Numbered from the stretch's first letter, positions 1-8,616 are shown. The stretch: 43,560 nt of DNA from Bacteroidales bacterium (GCA_004552965.1 SFMU01000011.1:1-43560); one strand, 5' to 3'. Program-made: numbers and translations. The notes: a model not told the origin generated them from the letters alone.

Positions 1-241
1 ATCTCTTACAATCACAAAGGAAGAACGCATTTGGGAGAACGAAGATATCAAACTTGAGTATTTCCTTGACTCTCACTTTGAAATGTCTCCTAATATCGAA
101 ACACGATATAAGAATGATTCGTGGTATCTTTTATCAAGTAAATCCCTGTATCCCCTTTTTCTTGAGGAGTTGAATCGGCTTAAAACTGAATACGATAAGC
201 AAGAGAAGAACCAAGAACAAGAAACACTGAATCAGTTTTAG
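1..241 (+). CDS. 3' end of an unrecognised accessory gene (partial, runs off left edge)
   Basis: An open frame enters from the left edge (codons start at base 2) and ends with TAG at 239-241, giving 79 C-terminal residues. The segment is hydrophilic and ends in a Lys/Glu/Gln-rich tail, EKNQEQETLNQF. Its codons are clearly AT-rich (TTT, CTT, TAT, AAA) compared with the GC-rich codon use of gyrA and the other genes here, which suggests acquired DNA or the end of a mobile or accessory island. A strong hairpin with a T-rich tail follows directly, so the gene appears to end normally. I do not recognise the family. The start lies outside the window. Confidence 0.6.
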   Translation, partial: SLTITKEERIWENEDIKLEYFLDSHFEMSPNIETRYKNDSWYLLSSKSLYPLFLEELNRLKTEYDKQEKNQEQETLNQF

Positions 242-251
242 ACAAAGTCAT

Positions 252-290
252 AAGGTGATACATCAAACGACGGTGTATCACCTTGTTTTA
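252..290 (+). terminator. Rho-independent terminator of the left-edge gene
   Basis: An 11-bp perfect stem, AAGGTGATACA with TGTATCACCTT, extends by one G-T and one C-G pair around a 7-nt loop (265-271). It is followed by GTTTTA. It sits 10 nt after the TAG stop of the left-edge gene. Confidence 0.8.
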
Positions 291-324
291 TATCTTAAAC
301 CGACACAGTGGAGGTTTTGACACA

Positions 325-450
325 TCAAGTCAGTTTCCTTCGGACATCTTTCCATACATCGGATTCCTGCTGACTGCTCATCCGCTCCATCATCTCCTTG
401 TACGGTTCCATCACTCTGCTGATGCTCGTTCCGACGGAACCAAGCCAAAC
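325..450 (-). pseudogene. Probable broken gene remnant, C-terminal fragment
   Basis: On the minus strand 41 open codons run from just after a TAA (451-453) to a TGA (325-327). They have protein-like composition: a Met/Glu/Lys-rich amphipathic stretch, RVMEPYKEMMERM, and an ending DVWKDVRRKLT. No convincing start codon lies at its head, and an in-frame stop precedes it. This looks like the tail of a coiled-coil-like protein whose upstream part has been lost or frameshifted. A different minus-strand frame (278-511) is longer but has less natural composition. The fragment lies between two terminator-like hairpins in the AT-rich accessory edge. The family is not recognised. The rest of 242-600 holds only hairpins and no convincing gene. 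Confidence 0.35.
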
Positions 451-489
451 TTACCCTGCCGCCACTGTCGTCATATTCATGCGAATACG

Positions 490-523
490 AAAGAAGGCGA
501 CTGACAATCACTTGTCAGCCGCC
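490..523 (-). terminator. Strong hairpin, terminator-like on minus strand
   Basis: GGCGGCTGACAA and TTGTCAGTCGCC (read on the minus strand) pair over 12 positions with one mismatch around a 4-nt loop, followed by TTCTTTC. It lies downstream of the TPR gene and just upstream of the broken remnant, so it could insulate the core chromosome from the accessory edge. Confidence 0.5.
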
Positions 524-546
524 TGCAAAAGTCAGATGAGGATGAC

Positions 547-564
547 AAAAAAGCCGATAGGCTT
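547..564 (-). terminator. Terminator of the gyrA-TPR unit
   Basis: On the minus strand AAGCC-TATC-GGCTT forms a 5-bp stem that runs into TTTTTT. It lies about 37 nt after the TAA stop of the TPR gene. Confidence 0.6.
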
Positions 565-600
565 ATGGGCACCCTCTGTATGTTACCATTACCGTTCCTG

Positions 601-1914
601 TTACTGGTTCAGGTATGCATTGTACTTGTCGTATGCTTCCTTGTAGGAAGGATCCTGAGAGCTGAAACGATAGTTCGCATTCTTGAGATACTCTGCGACA
701 GTCATCTTGACCATATCGTCCTTGGTGATCTCGAAAGCCTTCTCAAAAGGTGCGAGGCAGTTCTTCAGGACAACTTCGAACTCCTTGACAAGTTCCATGT
801 ACTTGGCATCATCCAGCTCACTCTGAGCCTTGTCCTGAATCTCGATGGCCTGGTTGTAATACATCATGCCTTCGCCGATGTAGCCCCATTCATATTCAGG
901 ATTGATCTCCGAACACTTCCGGTATGCCTCCTTGGCCTTCTCTGCGTTGCCAAGCTGGAGATAGATGTTGCCCTCGACATAGTAAAGGGAAGCATTGCCC
1001 GGCTCATTCTTCTTTGCATCATCGAGAAGGGAGAAAAGCCTGTCTGTGTCCTCGCCGGAAGTGATGTAGTAGTTGATCAGACCGATGAGGATACCCTGGT
1101 TCGAAGGGAACTTGGAGAAACCTTCCTCGAGGACAGACTTCATGGCCTTCTTGCCGGCTGCGGTCGTATCGAGCTTCGACATAACGTCAGCAAGCTTGGT
1201 GTAGACTTCGCCATCCTCGAAATAGTTCAAAGAGATACACTTCTCGAAATAGTCCTTCGCATCTGCATTGTCGCCGATGCTCCATGAAGTGAAGGCGGCA
1301 TTGTAGAGGGCGCTGGTGTCGGCGACAGCATAAGGCTGGGTAAGGGAAGCGTTATATGCTGCGACGAAGAGATCCCTTGCAGACTCGATATTGCCAAGTG
1401 AATATGCCGAATAGGCGTCGGTGACATATTTCTCGGAAACAGACTTGATGCCGTTGGCGATATCCTTGAGCTTGGTGGCCTTGACATCCACCTCGGCAGC
1501 CTTTACAAAGGCTTCCAAAGCGCTGGAGAGAGGATCGGCGCAAACCGGATTCGTTACCTCGATGATGTCGACGACACCGGCTTCATTGATGTAGATATTC
1601 TTGTCCTTGTAGACCTGCTTGGTGTAGGTGGTTCCGTTGAGAACGACATTTTCGGTAGAAACCGGCTTGTCGTTGCCCATGGCAAGAGTGAGAGAGGTGA
1701 CATCTGCTCCGACCCAGGCGTTGCCGATAGGAGCGTTGTAGGCATCAATGAACTTGTTGCCGAGATTGATCCATGTGGCGACCTTGGCAGCCTTCTTCAC
1801 ATTCTCACATGCAGCCTTGGCAGCTTCAAGATTCTTCTTTGCGGTCTCGATGTTCTGGGCTCCGGCAACCTGTACGGATGCAAGAACAGCCAATGCTATC
1901 AAAATCCTTTTCAT
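601..1914 (-). CDS. Exported tetratricopeptide-repeat protein
   Basis: 437 residues, beginning with a clear signal peptide (MKRILIALAVLASVQVAGAQ), so the protein is exported, probably to the periplasm. The start is placed at the ATG complementary to 1912-1914. An in-frame Met 8 codons upstream would spoil the signal peptide. The C-terminal half has TPR-like helical repeats, for example NASLYYVEGNIYLQLGNAEK followed by AKEAYRKCSEINPEYEWGYI, the classic TPR spacing of small and aromatic residues. TPR proteins act as protein-binding scaffolds; the partner cannot be read from the sequence. It starts 89 nt after the gyrA stop on the same strand with no terminator between, so it is probably co-transcribed with gyrA. 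No enzymatic motif was seen. Confidence 0.8.
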   Translation of the reverse strand: MKRILIALAVLASVQVAGAQNIETAKKNLEAAKAACENVKKAAKVATWINLGNKFIDAYNAPIGNAWVGADVTSLTLAMGNDKPVSTENVVLNGTTYTKQVYKDKNIYINEAGVVDIIEVTNPVCADPLSSALEAFVKAAEVDVKATKLKDIANGIKSVSEKYVTDAYSAYSLGNIESARDLFVAAYNASLTQPYAVADTSALYNAAFTSWSIGDNADAKDYFEKCISLNYFEDGEVYTKLADVMSKLDTTAAGKKAMKSVLEEGFSKFPSNQGILIGLINYYITSGEDTDRLFSLLDDAKKNEPGNASLYYVEGNIYLQLGNAEKAKEAYRKCSEINPEYEWGYIGEGMMYYNQAIEIQDKAQSELDDAKYMELVKEFEVVLKNCLAPFEKAFEITKDDMVKMTVAEYLKNANYRFSSQDPSYKEAYDKYNAYLNQ

Positions 1915-2003
1915 GATTCTATTGGTTTGAGTTATCAATAATTAAAAAAGTATCTCTGTTTTGTCCGGCAAGCGGTAAGCCGGTAGTCATCATCCGGCAG
2001 CGA

Positions 2004-4550
2004 TCAGGCCTGCTGTTCCGGCCGGTCTTCAGACTGAGCCTGCGGATCACCTTGCCCTTCCGATTCTTCAGAATCCGTTGCCCTGTTGACTGTCGAAACG
2101 GCGGCTATGGAATCTCCCTCCTTGATGTTGATGAGTTTGACTCCCTGAGTAGCCCTTCCGGCGAGCCTGATGTCCGAAACTGACATCCTGATGGTGAGTC
2201 CGGACTTTTCGATGATCATCAGATCATTGTTCTCGGTCACATTCTTTATCGCCACCAGTTTGCCTGTCTTCTCGGTGATGTTGATGGTCTTGACACCCTT
2301 GCCACCGCGTCTGGTGATACGATACTCGTCGAAATCTGTCCTCTTGCCGAATCCGTTTTCACTGACCACGAGCACAGTATGCTCAGAAGCATCCTCAGCG
2401 GACGGATTGTAGTTGATCGCGCCGACAACAATGTCGTCATCCTCAAGATTGATGCCACGCACACCGGTGGAGTTCCTGCCCATAGGCCTGGCATCCGTTT
2501 CGTTGAACCGGCAGCAGCGGCCGTCCCTGGCAGCGATGAGGATCTCCTCGTTGCCATTGGTCAGGAGAGCCTCGACAAGTTCGTCGCCATCGCGGAGATT
2601 GACGGCATTGACGCCTGCGGCCCTTGGATGTGAATATGCCGACAGAGCGGTCTTCTTGATTATTCCGCTTTTGGTGACAAGCACGACGTTGAGGGATTCG
2701 ACATATTCGGAATCATTCAGCGTGCGGACATTGATGTAGGTTTTGATCTTGTCGTCCGGGATGCTGATGATGTTCTGGATCGCACGTCCCTTGGAAGCTC
2801 TCGAGCCTTCAGGTATCTGATAGACCTTGAGCCAGTAGCAACGTCCGCTCTGGGTGAACAGGAGCATCGTGGAGTGCATGTTGGCGACATAGATGTGCTC
2901 TATGAAGTCCTCGTCCCTCGTCGCGCTGCCCTTCATTCCCACGCCGCCGCGGGCCTGGGTGCGATACTCGGTGAGGGAAGTCCTCTTGATGTAGCCGAGA
3001 TGCGAAATCGTGATCACGACGTCTTCGTTGGCATAGAAGTCCTCCGGGTTGAACTCTTCCTCCGAAGGACGGATTTCGGTCCTTCTGGCATCACCGTACT
3101 TGTTCTTGAGCTCCAGAGTCTCAGCCTTGATGATCTTCAGCTGCTCGACCTCGCTGCCGAGAATCTCGTTGCAGCGGGCGATGAACTTCTCAAGTTCTTC
3201 ATATTCAGCCTGAAGTTTCTCCCTTTCGAGTCCGGTGAGCTGGCGCAGACGCATCTCGACGATTGCGGTTGCCTGCACTTCCGTGAAAGCGAAACGGGAG
3301 ATGAGTTCGGCCTTGGCCTCATCCACATTGGCTGAATGCCTGATGATGTGGATGATCTCATCGATCACATCGATGGCCTTCAGGAGGCCTTCGAGGATAT
3401 GGGCTCTCTTCTGCGCCTTCTCAAGGTCGAACCTGGTTCTTCTGATGATGACCTCGTGGCGGAAGTCCACGAAATTGGCTATCAGATCCTTGAGGGACAG
3501 AGTGCGCGGACGGCCTCCGACCAGGGCCACGTTGTTGAACGCAAAGCTGGACTGAAGCTGGGTGTACTTGAAGAGAGTGTTGAGAACCACGTTCGAATTG
3601 AAGCCCTGCTTGACGCGGATCACGATCCTGACGCCCTCACGCGAGGTCTCGTCATTGATGTAGGAGATTCCCTCGATCTTCTTGTCCTCGACCATCTGGG
3701 CGATCTTCTCGATCATCTCCTTCTTGTTGACCATGTAAGGGACCTCGGTGACCACAATGGTCTCACGGCCGTTGTCCGCAACTTCTATTTCCGTCCTTGA
3801 ACGGACGACGACCCTTCCGCGGCCGGTCTCGTAAGCTTCCTTGATACCGGACTTGCCCATGATGATGCCTCCGGTAGGGAAATCAGGTCCCGGGAGGTAC
3901 TGCATGAGTCCGTCAGTGTCTATGTCAGGATTGTCTATGTAGGCGCAGATGGCATCACAGCACTCCGAAAGATTGTGCGGAGCCATGTTGGTCGCCATAC
4001 CGACGGCGATACCCGACGAACCGTTGAGGAGCAGGAGCGGAGCCTTCGTAGGAAGGACGGTCGGCTCGACCTCGGTGTCATCGAAGTTGTTCACCATGTC
4101 GACAGTGTTCTTGTCAATGTCGCCGAGGATGTCTTCAGTGATCTTCTGAAGCTTGGCTTCGGTATATCGCATTGCGGCGACCGGATCGCCGTCCATCGAA
4201 CCGAAGTTTCCCTGGCCGAAAATGGTCGGATAGCGCTGGTTCCAGTTCTGCGCAAGCCTAGCAAGGGCATCATAAACGCTGGAATCACCATGAGGATGGT
4301 ATTTACCCAGCACCTCACCCACAATCTTCGCGCATTTCCTGGTAGGCCCGGAATATGCCAGTCCGAGTCCGTCCATTCCGAAGAGCACACGTCTCTGAAC
4401 CGGCTTGAGACCATCCCTCACGTCAGGGAGCGCACGGGACACGATGACGGACATCGAATAGTCGATGTACGCGCTACGCATCTCCTGATCGATCTCGACC
4501 GGTTCTATGATACCCGTCTGCCCTTCTACAATCTTTTCTTCGTTATCCAT
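2004..4550 (-). CDS. gyrA: DNA gyrase subunit A
   Basis: 848 residues. GyrA is the DNA-breaking subunit of the type IIA topoisomerase that introduces negative supercoils with GyrB. The N-terminal winged-helix/tower region is intact, with SRALPDVRDGLKPVQRR near residue 38 and the catalytic tyrosine in RYTEAKL (Y129). In the quinolone-resistance region the usual serine and aspartate are present (S90 and D94, equivalent to E. coli S83 and D87), so no classical resistance change is visible. The C-terminal beta-pinwheel carries a GyrA-box-like RRGGKG, which distinguishes it from ParC. The C-tail is acidic and Gln-rich. An upstream Met (complement of 4581-4583) would fall at the expected transcription start, so MDNEEK is chosen. 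A promoter lies just upstream, and the TPR gene follows. Confidence 0.97.
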   Translation of the reverse strand: MDNEEKIVEGQTGIIEPVEIDQEMRSAYIDYSMSVIVSRALPDVRDGLKPVQRRVLFGMDGLGLAYSGPTRKCAKIVGEVLGKYHPHGDSSVYDALARLAQNWNQRYPTIFGQGNFGSMDGDPVAAMRYTEAKLQKITEDILGDIDKNTVDMVNNFDDTEVEPTVLPTKAPLLLLNGSSGIAVGMATNMAPHNLSECCDAICAYIDNPDIDTDGLMQYLPGPDFPTGGIIMGKSGIKEAYETGRGRVVVRSRTEIEVADNGRETIVVTEVPYMVNKKEMIEKIAQMVEDKKIEGISYINDETSREGVRIVIRVKQGFNSNVVLNTLFKYTQLQSSFAFNNVALVGGRPRTLSLKDLIANFVDFRHEVIIRRTRFDLEKAQKRAHILEGLLKAIDVIDEIIHIIRHSANVDEAKAELISRFAFTEVQATAIVEMRLRQLTGLEREKLQAEYEELEKFIARCNEILGSEVEQLKIIKAETLELKNKYGDARRTEIRPSEEEFNPEDFYANEDVVITISHLGYIKRTSLTEYRTQARGGVGMKGSATRDEDFIEHIYVANMHSTMLLFTQSGRCYWLKVYQIPEGSRASKGRAIQNIISIPDDKIKTYINVRTLNDSEYVESLNVVLVTKSGIIKKTALSAYSHPRAAGVNAVNLRDGDELVEALLTNGNEEILIAARDGRCCRFNETDARPMGRNSTGVRGINLEDDDIVVGAINYNPSAEDASEHTVLVVSENGFGKRTDFDEYRITRRGGKGVKTINITEKTGKLVAIKNVTENNDLMIIEKSGLTIRMSVSDIRLAGRATQGVKLINIKEGDSIAAVSTVNRATDSEESEGQGDPQAQSEDRPEQQA

Positions 4551-4584
4551 ATACAGATGCTGATTTCCTTGATTTATAAACATA

Positions 4585-4616
4585 CAAAGTTATCAAATTA
4601 ATCAGAAAAATCCAAT
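4585..4616 (-). promoter_or_regulatory. gyrA promoter, Bacteroidota type
   Basis: On the minus strand TAACTTTG (4592-4585) matches TAnnTTTG exactly. ATTG (4616-4613) lies 20 bp upstream as a 3-of-4 match to TTTG. The predicted transcript start near 4578 leaves a leader of about 28 nt before the chosen gyrA ATG. Confidence 0.7.
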
Positions 4617-4684
4617 AAAATGAAAGGTATGGATCTTTTGCATGATTTTGTATGCTTGTGCTTCAGTTTGGCACAATGTCGGAA

Positions 4685-4692
4685 TATCTTTG
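4685..4692 (+). promoter_or_regulatory. -7 box upstream of the 43-residue small ORF
   Basis: TATCTTTG matches TAnnTTTG exactly and lies about 25 nt before the ATG at 4718. A TTTG at 4667-4670 is only 14 bp away, shorter than the usual 19-21 bp spacer, so the upstream element is uncertain. Confidence 0.45.
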
Positions 4693-4717
4693 CATCAGTA
4701 AAAAAAAACGACACGCC

Positions 4718-4849
4718 ATGAGAAACACAGAATTCACAATCGAAAATCTCGCTTCAGCCATCTCATCTGAATCATCACTCTCCGCCCTTGTCGAAATGAT
4801 CGGAGACATGGGGCTCGAGATAACCGACATGGCAGTGAGCCTGAAATAG
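4718..4849 (+). CDS. Small ORF, 43 residues, unknown
   Basis: An ATG at 4718 opens a 43-codon frame ending in TAG. The predicted peptide (MRNTEFTIENLASAISSESS at its N-terminus, ending EITDMAVSLK) is acidic and has two stretches that could form amphipathic helices. It has no signal peptide or membrane segment. Support for expression is an exact TAnnTTTG box 25 nt upstream and an A-rich ribosome-binding region typical of this phylum. It is divergent from gyrA and ends 11 nt before the stop of the convergent clpC-like gene. The frame is open further upstream, but that part lies across the promoter. The function is unknown, and it could be a non-coding leader instead. Confidence 0.45.
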   Translation: MRNTEFTIENLASAISSESSLSALVEMIGDMGLEITDMAVSLK

Positions 4850-4860
4850 GGCCGGACGGA

Positions 4861-7203
4861 TCAGTCCTTGAGGGAAACGACAGTCTGCTCGTGGTCACGG
4901 GACAGGCTGAGCCTGATGGAACGGGGTTCCTCGCCTGCTTTCCGCGCCGGATGAAGGATGCGGTCAGTGATGATGAATTCCGAAACCGGATCCTCGACGT
5001 ATTTCATCACAGCTCTCTTGAGAGGCCTGGCGCCATAGGCAGGGTCAAAACCGGCATCAGCCACAAACCTTTTGGCGGAAGGTGTGACATTCAAGCGGTA
5101 ACCGGCCTCCAATGTCCTGGATTTCAGATCCTTCAGCTCAATGTCGATAATTTTTTCCATGTCCTCCCTGACGAGCGAACGGAAAAAGACCTGCTCGTCT
5201 ACCCTGTTGAGAAACTCCGGCGGGAATACCTTCCGGATAGCCTTTTCAAGCACGCCCTGACGGTTGCGCCCGACATCTTTCCCCGCAGTGGCGAAACCGA
5301 CTCCTTTCCCATATTCTTCAAGTTCGCGCGTCCCCGCATTGGAAGTCATGATGACGATGGTATTGCGGAAACTGACGCTCCGGCCCATGCTGTCGGTCAG
5401 ACGGCCTTCGTCGAGGACCTGCAGCAGCAGATTGAATATGTCGGGGTGGGCCTTCTCGATCTCGTCGAGCAGGACGACCGAATACGGCTTCCGTCTGACC
5501 TGTTCGCTCAGCTGACCTCCCTCTCCATGCCCCACATAACCCGGAGGAGCGCCTATCAGACGGCTGGCAGTAAACTTTTCCGTGTACTCGCTCATGTCTA
5601 TCCGGATCATGTTGTCCTCCGAATCGAAAAGATACTCCGCTAGGCATTTTGCCAGCTGAGTCTTTCCTACTCCTGTCGGACCGAAAAAGAGAAAGGTTCC
5701 GATAGGTCTGTGTGGATCCTTGAGTCCGGCACGGTTGCGGCGGATGGCACGGACGACCTTGTCCACCGCATCATCCTGACCGATAACCCTTTCCTGCAGT
5801 CTCGCCTGCATGCCCAGAAGCCTGTTCCCTTCAGACTGGGCGACACGGCTGACCGGAATTCCGGTCATCTTGGAAACGACGGCCGCAATGTCATCAGGTC
5901 CAACGACATTCCCGTGTTTCCGTGCCGCAGGAGAAGCGAGACGTATCATCGACCCGGCCTCATCCATTGCATCTATGGCCTTGTCCGGAAGATGCATGTC
6001 GGGAATATAACGGTCAGTCAGCCGGACACAGGCCTCGAGAGCCTCCGTGGAGTAGGTGACATTGTGGAACTTCTCGTAATTGCCTTTGATGCTCTGAAGT
6101 ATCTCCAGAGACTGGCGCAGGTCTGTCGGTTCGACGACTATCTTCTGGAAGCGTCGGTCGAGGGCTCCGTCCTTTTCGATGATCTTGGCGAATTCATCCA
6201 TGGTCGTGGCTCCGATGCACTGGATTTCGCCGCGGGCAAGGGCAGGCTTCAGCATATTCGCAGCATCAAGGCTTCCCTGCGCGCCTCCTGCACCGACAAT
6301 GGTATGGAACTCGTCGATGAAAAGTATGAGGTCGGGATCGGATGCGGCTTCCTTGATGATCATCTTCACTCGCTTCTCGAAATCGCCTCTGTAACGGGTA
6401 CCTGCGACAATGGACGCAATGTCCAGGGAAACCAGCCTTTTCTTCGCCAGTGCCGGAGAAATGCTGCCGGAGGCTATCCTGAGGGCTATTCCCTCTACGA
6501 TGGCGGATTTTCCGACACCAGGCTCGCCGATCAGCATCGGATTGTTCTTCTTCCTTCTGCCCAGGATCTCTATGACGCGTGCAATCTCGGCATCCCGGCC
6601 GACGACCGGGTCCAGACGACCTTCGGCTGCAGCCCTGGTGAGGTCCGTGCCGAAATCGGTGATGCTGACAGAGTCTTCCCTGGGCTGAGTTTCAGGGCCC
6701 TGGCCTTCCTTCGGGCGCTCTTCCGGAGAGCCCGGAGCTCCCGTTTCCTGACTGCGGGCAGGAATCATCCCCGAATCATGCAGGGCCGAGAGTACCTTCC
6801 CATAGTCAATCCCCTTGTCATGAAGATAGGCCTGACCGAAACTTTCGGTCGTATGGCAGAGGGCAAGCAGAAGATGGATGGGACAGGCAAGTTCGGAATG
6901 CAGCCTCGTGGCTTCGATCACCGTGAGATTCAGGATATTCTGGCAATGACGGGAGAAATAAAGTCTGTCGGAATCAGTGTAGGGAATCGGGTCTTTCGAG
7001 AATATGTGGCTGTCTATGAATCTTTTGAAATCGTCCGGATCGATTCCCAGAATCTGCAGGACACGGCAGGCATCATTGTCCCCGTGCCTTATGATGCCCA
7101 GGAACAGATGGTCATGGCCGATGGCGTAGTACCCCGTCCTCATTGCTTCATCCCCAGCATAGCGGATGATGAAATTCAGTTCCTCTGAGACCTTGATCTC
7201 CAT
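4861..7203 (-). CDS. Clp protease ATP-binding subunit, ClpC/ClpA type without middle domain
   Basis: 780 residues. This is a Hsp100 AAA+ unfoldase that feeds substrates to ClpP. An N-terminal adaptor-binding domain covers about residues 1-145, followed by a charged linker. D1 has Walker A GEPGVGKS (226-233) and Walker B LILFIDE. D2 has Walker A GPTGVGKT (508-515) and VVLLDEIEKAH. A VGF tripeptide at 635-637 sits where ClpC carries its ClpP-docking loop. Between D1 and D2 the coiled-coil M domain of ClpC/ClpB is missing and only a short linker around 423-436 remains, as in ClpA. It is therefore a ClpC-like D2 with a ClpA-like architecture. The ATG complementary to 7201-7203 begins the N-domain. 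A weak -7-like TAATATTG lies at 7336-7343 (minus strand), far upstream. Confidence 0.93.
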   Translation of the reverse strand: MEIKVSEELNFIIRYAGDEAMRTGYYAIGHDHLFLGIIRHGDNDACRVLQILGIDPDDFKRFIDSHIFSKDPIPYTDSDRLYFSRHCQNILNLTVIEATRLHSELACPIHLLLALCHTTESFGQAYLHDKGIDYGKVLSALHDSGMIPARSQETGAPGSPEERPKEGQGPETQPREDSVSITDFGTDLTRAAAEGRLDPVVGRDAEIARVIEILGRRKKNNPMLIGEPGVGKSAIVEGIALRIASGSISPALAKKRLVSLDIASIVAGTRYRGDFEKRVKMIIKEAASDPDLILFIDEFHTIVGAGGAQGSLDAANMLKPALARGEIQCIGATTMDEFAKIIEKDGALDRRFQKIVVEPTDLRQSLEILQSIKGNYEKFHNVTYSTEALEACVRLTDRYIPDMHLPDKAIDAMDEAGSMIRLASPAARKHGNVVGPDDIAAVVSKMTGIPVSRVAQSEGNRLLGMQARLQERVIGQDDAVDKVVRAIRRNRAGLKDPHRPIGTFLFFGPTGVGKTQLAKCLAEYLFDSEDNMIRIDMSEYTEKFTASRLIGAPPGYVGHGEGGQLSEQVRRKPYSVVLLDEIEKAHPDIFNLLLQVLDEGRLTDSMGRSVSFRNTIVIMTSNAGTRELEEYGKGVGFATAGKDVGRNRQGVLEKAIRKVFPPEFLNRVDEQVFFRSLVREDMEKIIDIELKDLKSRTLEAGYRLNVTPSAKRFVADAGFDPAYGARPLKRAVMKYVEDPVSEFIITDRILHPARKAGEEPRSIRLSLSRDHEQTVVSLKD

Positions 7204-7348
7204 AGTGATTCACAATAAGTTGCGTGATGCGGTCTCCAGGCAGGCCCTGTCGGGCTGGATTCTCAAACGGCCGCCATCCCGAATGAAGATTCCGGATGTG
7301 CGGACAGAGGGTGGACCGGATCGGCACCGCTGATACAATATTAACCAA

Positions 7349-7380
7349 TTTGAGGATATCCTGCAAATTAGTTACCTTTG
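7349..7380 (+). promoter_or_regulatory. Promoter of AI-2E family permease gene
   Basis: TTTG (7349-7352), a 20-bp spacer and TACCTTTG (7373-7380) form a full match to the Bacteroidota primary-sigma consensus. The expected transcript start near 7387 rules out the upstream in-frame ATG at 7378 and supports the ATG at 7426. Confidence 0.8.
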
Positions 7381-7425
7381 GGATGCGTCTCAGAAGACGA
7401 CATTTTATCAACACAGGAATCAACA

Positions 7426-8577
7426 ATGGAATCACGCACCAACACCGAAATACTTGCAGGAGCAATCCTCAAGGCCGCGACAGCAGTTCTCATCTGCCTG
7501 GTTTGCTGGTACTTCAGAAGTACCCTTGCTTACATCATCCTTGCGGCAGTCCTGTCCTTCATCTGCCGCCCCGTCGCCAGGGCTCTTGAGAAAATACGGA
7601 TCAAAGGCAGGGGCATGCCGGAGTGGCTCATCGCCATATTCACAATCCTGACCGTCCTCGCCATCCTGCTGGGCATCATCACGCAGGTGATTCCGGTCAC
7701 CTCAAACATCATCCAGGGAATAGCAGAGAACCTTCAGAATGCCTCGATGAGCGGATCGGTGTTCTCCGAATGGCTCAGGGACGTCAACGCCTGGATAATC
7801 GGAAAAGTTCCTGCCCTGGGCTACGGTTTCAGGATCGAGCAGACCTTCACCGACTGGATCACAAAAGAGTTCGACATCTCTTCCGTAACCTCGGTGATGG
7901 GTTCGGTGGCTTCCGCCTTGGGAAACTTCGGTATCGGCCTGTTCTCGGTCGTTTTCATCAGTTTCTTCTTCGTCAAGGACAACAACCTGTTCAGGAATAT
8001 CATCGGCGCGCTGGTGCCTGACAAGATGGAGAAGGATGCAATCGTTGCCGTCGGTGAGATTGAGCATCTCCTCAGCCGCTATTTCACCGGACTCGTCTGC
8101 GAAGTGATCGGTGTGGCAGCCCTCAACTTCATCGGCCTGCTGTCGTTTGCAAAGATTGGGTTCTCCGCTTCACTTGGAATCGCCTTCATCGCCGGTCTTC
8201 TGAACGTCATCCCATACGTCGGTCCATGGATCGGCTGCGCCATCGGCACCAGCCTCGGGCTTGTCATCAGATTCAGTTCAGCAGCCGCAGCCGGAGCCCA
8301 CCCATCCCTGCTTGCCGCTGCCCTGACCATCCTTGCAGTGTTCATCGTCACCCAGTTGGTGGACAATTTCCTGTTCCAGCCGCTGATCTATTCGACAAGC
8401 ATCAAGTCCAGCCCGCTGGAGGTATTCATCGTCCTTCTGATAGCAGGGCACATCGCCGGAGTCATCGGAATGCTTGTCGCAATCCCGAGCTACACAGTCA
8501 TCAGAGTGATCGCATCTCGTTTCCTCCGCCGGTTCAAACCGGTCAGAAGACTTATGGAGGCCACCGAAAAAGAATGA
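7426..8577 (+). CDS. AI-2E family transporter (PerM/TqsA-like permease)
   Basis: 383 residues with about eight hydrophobic membrane segments: a pair near the N-terminus (GAILKAATAVLICLVCWYF, then TLAYIILAAVLSFICRP), a central loop region, then a run of helices ending near residue 360. The pattern fits the AI-2E transporter/PerM family (COG0628). Members include the quorum-signal exporter TqsA and Na+/H+ antiporters, so substrate cannot be assigned. The glycine-rich LLNVIPYVGPWIG is typical of the family. The start is chosen at the ATG at 7426, because the longer frame would begin within the promoter. It is monocistronic: divergent from the clpC-like gene and convergent with the sugar-isomerase-like gene, with a hairpin just after its stop. 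Confidence 0.88.
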   Translation: MESRTNTEILAGAILKAATAVLICLVCWYFRSTLAYIILAAVLSFICRPVARALEKIRIKGRGMPEWLIAIFTILTVLAILLGIITQVIPVTSNIIQGIAENLQNASMSGSVFSEWLRDVNAWIIGKVPALGYGFRIEQTFTDWITKEFDISSVTSVMGSVASALGNFGIGLFSVVFISFFFVKDNNLFRNIIGALVPDKMEKDAIVAVGEIEHLLSRYFTGLVCEVIGVAALNFIGLLSFAKIGFSASLGIAFIAGLLNVIPYVGPWIGCAIGTSLGLVIRFSSAAAAGAHPSLLAAALTILAVFIVTQLVDNFLFQPLIYSTSIKSSPLEVFIVLLIAGHIAGVIGMLVAIPSYTVIRVIASRFLRRFKPVRRLMEATEKE

Positions 8578-8605
8578 TCCGGACGACCCAAGGGGCACGT
8601 CCGGA
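8578..8605. terminator. Hairpin between convergent genes
   Basis: TCCGGACG and CGTCCGGA form a perfect 8-bp stem around a 12-nt loop, beginning immediately after the TGA of the AI-2E gene. There is no T-run, so it may be a bidirectional, weak or Rho-assisted terminator between two convergent genes. Confidence 0.45.
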
Positions 8606-8616
8606 CCGGCTAAAGA

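Noticed and set aside
278..511. 77-codon minus-strand frame as a real gene
   Set aside because: Its composition is less protein-like than the neighbouring broken frame, it spans a hairpin, and no promoter was found.
3900..4350. Quinolone-resistance changes in gyrA
   Set aside because: The Ser and Asp at the two classical positions are unchanged.
4551..4583. Longer gyrA start (MFINQ)
   Set aside because: It coincides with the predicted transcription start, and the extension is not GyrA-like.
5710..7188. Long plus-strand open frame of about 490 codons
   Set aside because: It is fully antisense to the clpC-like gene, whose protein has clear domains. The plus-strand translation has no recognisable motif or plausible composition.
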